The notes beneath the pieces are model-generated. The model was not told the DNA's origin. It saw only the letters and a program-made list of their open reading frames with translations, and did no database searches. Of a stretch of DNA of 35,208 bases, positions 30,929 to 35,208 are shown one piece after another. Position 1 is the first letter of the stretch. Each line of letters starts with the position of its first letter. Origin of the DNA: an uncultured Clostridia bacterium (GTDB lineage Bacteria > Bacillota > Clostridia > Christensenellales > CAG-138); the NCBI GenBank assembly GCA_934633985.1, contig CAKTYU010000015.1, forward strand, positions 1 to 35,208. Reading direction: 5' to 3'. The translations under genes and the position numbers were made by a program.

Positions 30929-32536
30929 GTGAAAAATCTCAAAAAAGTACTATCTTGGACCATGTTACTTAGCATGATACTGGTTATATTGACCGGTTGC
31001 GCGAAAAACGATGGTAACGAAGCCATCACGAGCAATAATGCTAGTATCCGAAGCGAAGATAACGCAAGCTCTGAAGCAGCACCTATAGAAAAAGAGCTGA
31101 AGGACACTCTCACTTGGGCGCAGAGTGGGGATGTTTTTTCTTTCGACCCCAATATCGGTAAAGAAACGGTTGCCCTTCAGACAACTGGCAATATTTATGA
31201 TACGTTATTCATTTACAACACGAAGTGCGAGATTGTTCCCATGCTGGCAACAGATTGGGAGCAGATCGACGCTGAAAATTATATTATTCATCTACGTGAG
31301 GGTGTAAAGTTCCATGACGGTAGCGATTTCACAGCTGAAGATGCCAAGTATTCTTTGGAGCGCGCTTCTGTACATCCCTCTGTCAGCTATCTTGCAAAGT
31401 TCATCGATCATGTAGATATTATTGATAATCACACGATACAACTGGTTACTACCGAAGGTGGTTTCGCTCCCGCTATTCGCTACCTTACTTTCCCTGCTAT
31501 TGCCATGATGTCTAAGGCATATGCCGAAGCAAATGGCGAAGAAATTTTAACCACTGCTCCTATGGGCACTGGACCCTTCAAATTTATCGAATGGAAACCC
31601 GGTAACTATGTGAAACTTGAGCGCTTTGATGAATATTGGAATGGCCCCGCCGCAATGAAAAATCTAGTAATGCGCGTGATTCCTGAAGCTGCACAGCGTA
31701 CAATCGCCCTGGAAACAGGTGAAGTGGATTTGGCCTATGACATTCTGCCCAATGATATTGACCGCATTGAAAATACGGAAGGTTTTGGCGTTGCAAAAGT
31801 CTCCTCTCTGATGTGCTATTACATTGGGATGAACTTTCAAAACAAGTACCTTGCGGATCAGCGTGTACGTGAAGCAATACGTTTGACCATTGATCCGGCA
31901 CCCATGATTACGTCAGTTTTGTATGGTGCTGCAAGAGAAGCTACCACCGTCGTCAGCCCCGAGGTTTTCGGCTTCCAGCCTGATGTCCCACCTATTACCG
32001 TCAATGTAGAAAAAGCAAAACAATTGATGGACGAAGCCGGTTATGCCGATGGCTTTAACCTCAGCATTACGGTAAGCGAATATCAAGACCGAATCGAAAT
32101 GTGTCAAATTATGCAGGAGCAACTTAAATCCATTAATATCAATTTGTCCATTGATGTAGTTGAGCAATCTACTTATGTTGAAACCGTCAACCGCGGTGCA
32201 CACGAACTGTGCTTCCAGAACTGGACCACTGCTACTCTCGATGCAGATAATGCTTACTTTGCTCTCTATCATAGCTCGCGCTTTGGTTCACAGGGCGGTA
32301 GAGCCTTCGCTGAAATTCCTGGTATGGATGCAGTATTGGAAGCGGCACAGAAATGCGCAGATACAGATGAGCGCATCAAACTATACGGCGAGGCAGAGGC
32401 CCTAGTGCAGAAGTACTCTGTAAACCGTCCCCTTATATGGGTAGATTTGGCTGTTGGTGTAAGTGACAATGTGGAAGGCTTTGAGATGATGCCTACCGGT
32501 TATCATAAACTTTATACCGTAAAGGTATATAAATAA
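30929..32536 (+). CDS. ABC transporter substrate-binding lipoprotein (SBP family 5), 535 aa
   Basis: Extracellular binding protein for the importer. The signal peptide (MKNLKKVLSWTMLLSMILV) ends in the lipobox LTGC, with Cys24 as lipidation site, followed by a Ser/Asn/Glu-rich linker. Family-5 segments are WAQSGDVFSFDPNIG, IHLREGVKFHDGSDFTAEDA and APMGTGPFKFIEWKPGNYVKL. The C-terminal lobe contains VREAIRLTIDPAPM. Start GTG 30929, with AAAAGGAG upstream. The family takes peptides, opines, nickel or other amide-like ligands; the specificity cannot be read from the sequence. The downstream hairpin at 32580 may protect the mRNA 3' side. Confidence 0.95.
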   Translation: MKNLKKVLSWTMLLSMILVILTGCAKNDGNEAITSNNASIRSEDNASSEAAPIEKELKDTLTWAQSGDVFSFDPNIGKETVALQTTGNIYDTLFIYNTKCEIVPMLATDWEQIDAENYIIHLREGVKFHDGSDFTAEDAKYSLERASVHPSVSYLAKFIDHVDIIDNHTIQLVTTEGGFAPAIRYLTFPAIAMMSKAYAEANGEEILTTAPMGTGPFKFIEWKPGNYVKLERFDEYWNGPAAMKNLVMRVIPEAAQRTIALETGEVDLAYDILPNDIDRIENTEGFGVAKVSSLMCYYIGMNFQNKYLADQRVREAIRLTIDPAPMITSVLYGAAREATTVVSPEVFGFQPDVPPITVNVEKAKQLMDEAGYADGFNLSITVSEYQDRIEMCQIMQEQLKSININLSIDVVEQSTYVETVNRGAHELCFQNWTTATLDADNAYFALYHSSRFGSQGGRAFAEIPGMDAVLEAAQKCADTDERIKLYGEAEALVQKYSVNRPLIWVDLAVGVSDNVEGFEMMPTGYHKLYTVKVYK

Positions 32537-32579
32537 TCAATAGATACAATTAATTCACACTTACATTTAATAAAATACC

Positions 32580-32613
32580 GCTACCTACCACAAACTCAAT
32601 CGTGGTAGGTAGC
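32580..32613 (+). other. intercistronic 12-bp hairpin
   Basis: GCTACCTACCAC and GTGGTAGGTAGC pair perfectly around a ten-base loop. No T-run follows (AACACGAG), so it is unlikely to be a full terminator. Placed after the binding-protein gene and before the creatininase gene, it may stabilise the upstream message or reduce read-through. Confidence 0.8.
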
Positions 32614-32631
32614 AACACGAGAGGAAAGCAT

Positions 32632-33426
32632 ATGAGTAATTTGATTTATGAAAACACATGGGAAGAAAACGACGAATTGTTTGAGAAAAGAAAAGTAGCC
32701 ATCGTTCCCGTTGGAAGTAATGAACAGCATGGTCCCGCTCTACCGGTTGGAACCGACTGGATGATCGCTGAACATTTGGCAAAAGCTATCGGAAAAAAAA
32801 CAGACAAAGGATTTGTAACTCCTGTGGTACCGATGGGCTATGCTAAATATCACTCCGATTTTGCTGGTACGTTGGCTGTTTCTCAAAACACATTGTGCAA
32901 CTATGTGCTTGAGTTCTGTGAGCAGTTGATTAGCTATGGTACTACACACATTTTATTCATAAATGGACATGGCGGCAATAATAATGCCCTTTATGATGTG
33001 GGACAGTATTTCCGTCTAAAGAATATTCCCGTAGCTAATATGCAGTGGTTTGAAGTCGCTGGCAGCATTAACAAGGATTGGGGTCTCATTGGACACGGTG
33101 ATATTATTGAAACTTCCATGATGCTACACATCAATCCATCTATTGTAAAACTCGACCGTGCTCATATCCCCGAGAATAAGAGTATTGGCAACATTAAGCT
33201 ACTGGATCTGCACAGGGGCGAGTTTGAGGGTGCCAGCATCTATCTAAACATTAGAACTAGGGATGTATCCTCCAGCGGAGATCTTATCGAATATGGACAT
33301 TCTAATGATGTGGATTATACGATCAATCCTAAGGATGCAAAAGCTGAGATAGGAGCCGCAGTATGCGAGGCCGTAACTGATTATGCGGCTCGGTTCATCA
33401 ATGAATTTGTGACAATGCAATTTTAA
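32632..33426 (+). CDS. creatininase family amidohydrolase, 264 aa
   Basis: Member of the creatininase/FAPy-deformylase (ArfB)/MftE superfamily of metal-dependent C-N hydrolases. Metal motifs are intact: VPVGSNEQHGPALPVGTDW (Glu, His, Asp), LFINGHGGNNNALYD (His) and a later Glu in HGDIIETSMML. The length is typical. The start is ATG 32632, with AGAGGAAAG upstream; the longer frame to 32602 begins inside the hairpin. Last gene of the island operon. The family opens cyclic amides or removes formyl or peptide groups, consistent with processing an imported lactam- or peptide-like compound. The natural substrate is not predictable. Confidence 0.92.
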   Translation: MSNLIYENTWEENDELFEKRKVAIVPVGSNEQHGPALPVGTDWMIAEHLAKAIGKKTDKGFVTPVVPMGYAKYHSDFAGTLAVSQNTLCNYVLEFCEQLISYGTTHILFINGHGGNNNALYDVGQYFRLKNIPVANMQWFEVAGSINKDWGLIGHGDIIETSMMLHINPSIVKLDRAHIPENKSIGNIKLLDLHRGEFEGASIYLNIRTRDVSSSGDLIEYGHSNDVDYTINPKDAKAEIGAAVCEAVTDYAARFINEFVTMQF

Positions 33427-33603
33427 GCAGGCATTCTTAAAAGTAAGATCCCAAAGTCTGCCTAGTGTTTCTGCTAATTGTGTTGGCAAATATTTGGTGT
33501 TTAATACGATTGTATAAACGCTCAACCTATGTTAACTTACATGCGTTTTTTGTCAGTGATCCCCTTACTAGAAACACCACATAAAATAATGATCCCCCGC
33601 ATA
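33427..33603. other. intergenic space between operon and IS remnant
   Basis: No gene is seen. Apart from the weak terminator at 33516-33552, it contains two similar blocks, GTGATCCCCTTAC near 33557 and ATGATCCCCC near 33589, which may be fragments of a transposon end. This is not proven. Confidence 0.4.
33516..33552 (+). terminator. weak terminator after the island operon
   Basis: AAACGC (33517-33522) and GCGTTT enclose an inner ATGT/ACAT stem with a bulge. A run of six T follows at 33545-33550. Imperfect but correctly placed. Confidence 0.35.
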
Positions 33604-33649
33604 TGAAGTGACCCCCAAAAGTTAGACAAATAATCCTAATAGAAATTGT

Positions 33650-34090
33650 TCAAGCTGCTGAAAGGGCTTGTTGTCTGTGAAATGCAGGCGGCAAGCCCTT
33701 CGGTTTTGCCTTGATCCTGCGGTTGTTGTAGTAATCCAGATATTCAACGAGTTCCAGTTTGAAGTGTTCCTTGGAACGGAACTCCTACAAATACAGCAGT
33801 TCACTTTTGAGCAGCCCAAAGAAATTTTCTATCACTGCGTTGTCCAGACAGCTCCCCTTGCGGCTCATGCCCTGCCGGATGCCCTTCTCGCGGAGCATCC
33901 GCTGATACTGCCTGTGCTGATATTGCCAGCCCTGATCAGAGTGAAGAACCAGGTTAGTCCCGTCCGGTATTTTTGCAAACGCCTCGTCCAGCATGGTGGT
34001 CACCATGCTGAGTACAGGACGATCCGATATGGTATAGCTGACCAGATCGCTGCTGTGCAGATCGAGAATCTGCCTTAGCTTCTGAACTAC
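33650..34090 (-). pseudogene. IS3-family transposase OrfB, internally deleted and with an amber stop
   Basis: Reading on the minus strand, VVQKLRQ (a typical OrfB N-terminus) is joined directly to ILDLHSSDLVSYTISDRP of the integrase core, so about 150 residues including the first catalytic Asp are missing; the junction is near 34069. The core continues LVLHSDQGWQYQH and SRKGSCLDNAVIENFFG (second Asp and Glu). A TAG at 33785-33787 interrupts it, after which the same frame goes on EFRSKEHFKLELVEYLDYYN to the natural stop at 33650. Two independent lesions make the enzyme non-functional. Confidence 0.88.
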
Positions 34091-34440
34091 CGGCGTTTTT
34101 TGTGTTGGCGTCGCTCGTCTTCCAAAACCAAGGCTTGCAATTTTTTTAGGTATTCTACCTTCGCATGCAGACTCTGAACCTCTGCCAGCAGATCCTCCTC
34201 TGCGTCTTTCGGTAGCTGCTTTGGCGGACGGTCCTTGCTGCCGCGGCCGCGCCGTTCGATGGCGAAACCCTCCGGACCTTCGGTCATGTAAATTCGTTCC
34301 CATGCAGCAACACGCTTGTGATCGCTAATTTCAAACTGACTTGCTGTTTCACAGTAGTTTAGCTTTTCCTTCTGCATGGTTTCCACAACCAGCTTCTTGA
34401 ATTCCGGCGTATACCGTTTGTTCGGCACTCCCTTTGGCAT
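34087..34440 (-). CDS. IS3-family transposase OrfA, 117 aa
   Basis: The first frame of the IS element. The N-terminal helix-turn-helix (MPKGVPNKRYTPEFKKLVVE, then YCETASQFEISDHKRVAAWE) should bind the inverted repeats. The C-terminal part is a leucine-zipper-like coiled coil (LLAEVQSLHAKVEYLKKLQA). The start is ATG 34440, with GGGGTG seven bases upstream inside the element end. In IS3 elements OrfA and OrfB are fused by a -1 frameshift; here OrfB is destroyed, so OrfA alone could at most act as an inhibitor. Confidence 0.88.
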   Translation of the reverse strand: MPKGVPNKRYTPEFKKLVVETMQKEKLNYCETASQFEISDHKRVAAWERIYMTEGPEGFAIERRGRGSKDRPPKQLPKDAEEDLLAEVQSLHAKVEYLKKLQALVLEDERRQHKKRR

Positions 34441-34507
34441 AGTTAAACACCCCATTCCTTAGTACAAGTATTTTATCATACTTGTCTAACAAATGGGGTG
34501 CTGTTCA

Positions 34508-34597
34508 CTACGCCGTGGGTATTTATGTTTCGGGAGTAGCCCTCATAATATTAGCGGGCACACACGTGCGCATAAATTGCCTGCCAGCTTGCGATTA
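34508..34597. other. short spacer between two IS remnants
   Basis: Ninety bases with no ORF. TTAGCGGGCACACACGTGCG and neighbouring bases can form small hairpins, as expected for the folded end of an IS200/IS605 element. The exact end could not be fixed. Confidence 0.35.
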
Positions 34598-34990
34598 TTA
34601 CCTGCCACCCTTAAAAGGGTCTTTTGGGTCAAATATACTTAGTTGGTCTGTCTCTATGTCTCGCTTTAGCTGTTCGGCTATGTACTTTTTTATAGCTTTT
34701 GTGTTTTTTCCTACTGTATCTACATAATATCCTTTGCACCAAAATTCCCGGTTTCTATATGCAAATTCCATGTTACCATACTTCTGGAATATCATTAAGC
34801 TGCTTTTTCCCATAAATCCCGATACGCTTATCTTTAGTGGTATACTCAGCAGCAGGTAGATGTGATCCGGACAATTTCCCCCTCTATTATGTCTACTCCT
34901 TTCCATTTGCACAACGTCCTTATTATCTCTCGTATGTCCTCCCTCTTATCTTCAAAAAACACCTTTCTCCGATACTTTGGTGCAAATGCA
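34598..34990 (-). pseudogene. IS200/IS605-family transposase TnpA remnant (frameshifted)
   Basis: Minus-strand similarity to the Y1 transposase TnpA: FAPKYRRKVFFEDKREDIRE and LCKWKGVDIIEGE in one frame, then CPDHIYLLLSIPLKISVSGF, GKSSLMIFQ and FWCKGYYVDTVGKN in another. The frame change lies near 34870-34882. The conserved block after SVSGFMG lacks about four residues found in intact TnpA (YLKG), a small deletion. The catalytic Tyr (YYVDTVG) and the His of PDHI are present, but the first about 15 residues (including the usual KYHIV) are lost where it meets the recombinase gene. Non-functional. Confidence 0.85.
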
Positions 34991-34994
34991 ACAC

Positions 34995-35208
34995 TGTTCT
35001 GAATCACACGCAGAAGGCGAATTGTCCTCTATGTAACTGGCTGTCCGGAAGAAACCAGTATAATCTTCTCCGGAACAGCCCTTGATAAAGATGTGGCAGT
35101 AACGCTCGTCATCCTTATCCACAATATAAATTCTTTCTACAATCGTCTGGATCAAAGTGACCAGAACCTCCGGCTGCGCATCCTTTGCATATTCTGCAAA
35201 GGAGAGCA
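34995..35208 (-). CDS. C-terminus of a probable large serine recombinase (partial)
   Basis: The frame enters from the right window edge and reads LSFAEYAKDAQPEVLVTLIQ, TIVERIYIVDKDDERYCHIF and IKGCSGEDYTGFFR. This resembles the C-terminal end of large serine recombinases of Clostridial integrative elements (charged helix, then an I-x-V-x-x-x-D strand and a Cys/His-containing tail). The catalytic domain is outside the window. The open frame continues to 34952, but its last residues come from the adjoining IS200 remnant, so the natural end has probably been replaced. Confidence 0.6.

Larger units (their letters stand above)
33604..34507 (-). mobile_element. IS3-family insertion sequence, internally deleted (about 0.9 kb)
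   Basis: The ends are imperfect inverted repeats: left TGAAGTGACCCCC then AAAAGTTAGACA, right (minus strand) TGAACAGCACCCC then ATTTGTTAGACA, 18 of 25 positions equal by eye. Inside are an intact orfA and a broken orfB. Full IS3 elements are 1.2-1.5 kb, so several hundred bases are missing. I see no clear three-base target duplication. The element should be unable to move by itself. Confidence 0.85.

Overview
The window looks like part of the chromosome of an uncultured or little-studied Clostridia-type Firmicute. The evidence is HslO, a long-form HflX, an adjacent DUF421/DUF4363 pair, an LCP protein, strong AGGAGG-type ribosome sites and sigma-A promoters, CCA-encoding tRNA genes and Clostridia-like transposons. 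The left 21.6 kb is G+C rich and uses ATA and ATC heavily for isoleucine. From about 22.4 kb to the right edge the DNA is visibly A+T richer, ATT becomes common, and decayed mobile elements close the region. I read the right third as an acquired island. All product names come from reading motifs; no database search was run.

Layout. 1-760: a GCCT tetranucleotide tract at the window edge, then tRNA-Arg(CCT) on the minus strand under a consensus promoter. 762-5742: an unrecognised 155-aa protein; on the minus strand an M42 peptidase with a GNAT acetyltransferase, and a TauE/SafE-type exporter; an XRE regulator; tRNA-Ala(GGC). 5804-10861 (minus): a tightly packed five-gene operon of methyltransferase, small HExxHxxGxxD metallopeptidase, hslO, TPR protein and THUMP-type RNA methyltransferase. 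11027-13017 (plus): an LCP cell-wall enzyme, then a Cys-rich/peptidoglycan-binding-like ORF whose start lies inside a terminator. 13014-17380 (minus): an anchored beta-propeller protein, hflX and tmk. 17618-18655: a divergent switch of an XRE-S24 (LexA/CI-like) repressor and a 63-aa basic membrane protein, with an operator palindrome filling the spacer of a perfect promoter. 18687-19806: DUF421 plus DUF4363. 19981-20617: a six-tRNA operon (Arg, His, Gln, Lys, Leu, Gly), followed by a highly folded element whose outer stem resembles the tRNA-Gly 3' end. 20887-22390: two small membrane proteins and gene debris.

The island (22.4-33.4 kb) carries one probable operon: a FadR-type GntR regulator, aspartate-semialdehyde dehydrogenase, a metal-dependent amidohydrolase, aspartokinase, a complete Dpp/Opp-type ABC importer (two permeases, two ATPases, one lipoprotein) and a creatininase-family amidohydrolase. 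The combination suggests uptake and hydrolysis of a peptide- or amide-like compound joined to aspartyl-phosphate/aspartate-semialdehyde chemistry. The substrate is unknown. The right edge holds an internally deleted IS3-family element, a frameshifted IS200/IS605 TnpA remnant and the C-terminus of a probable large serine recombinase.

The strongest candidates for something new are the aspartate-semialdehyde/amidohydrolase/ABC operon, the S24 repressor with Cys in place of the catalytic Ser and its divergent small membrane protein, the JAMM-like signature in the HflX N-terminus, and the tRNA-Gly-derived structured element.
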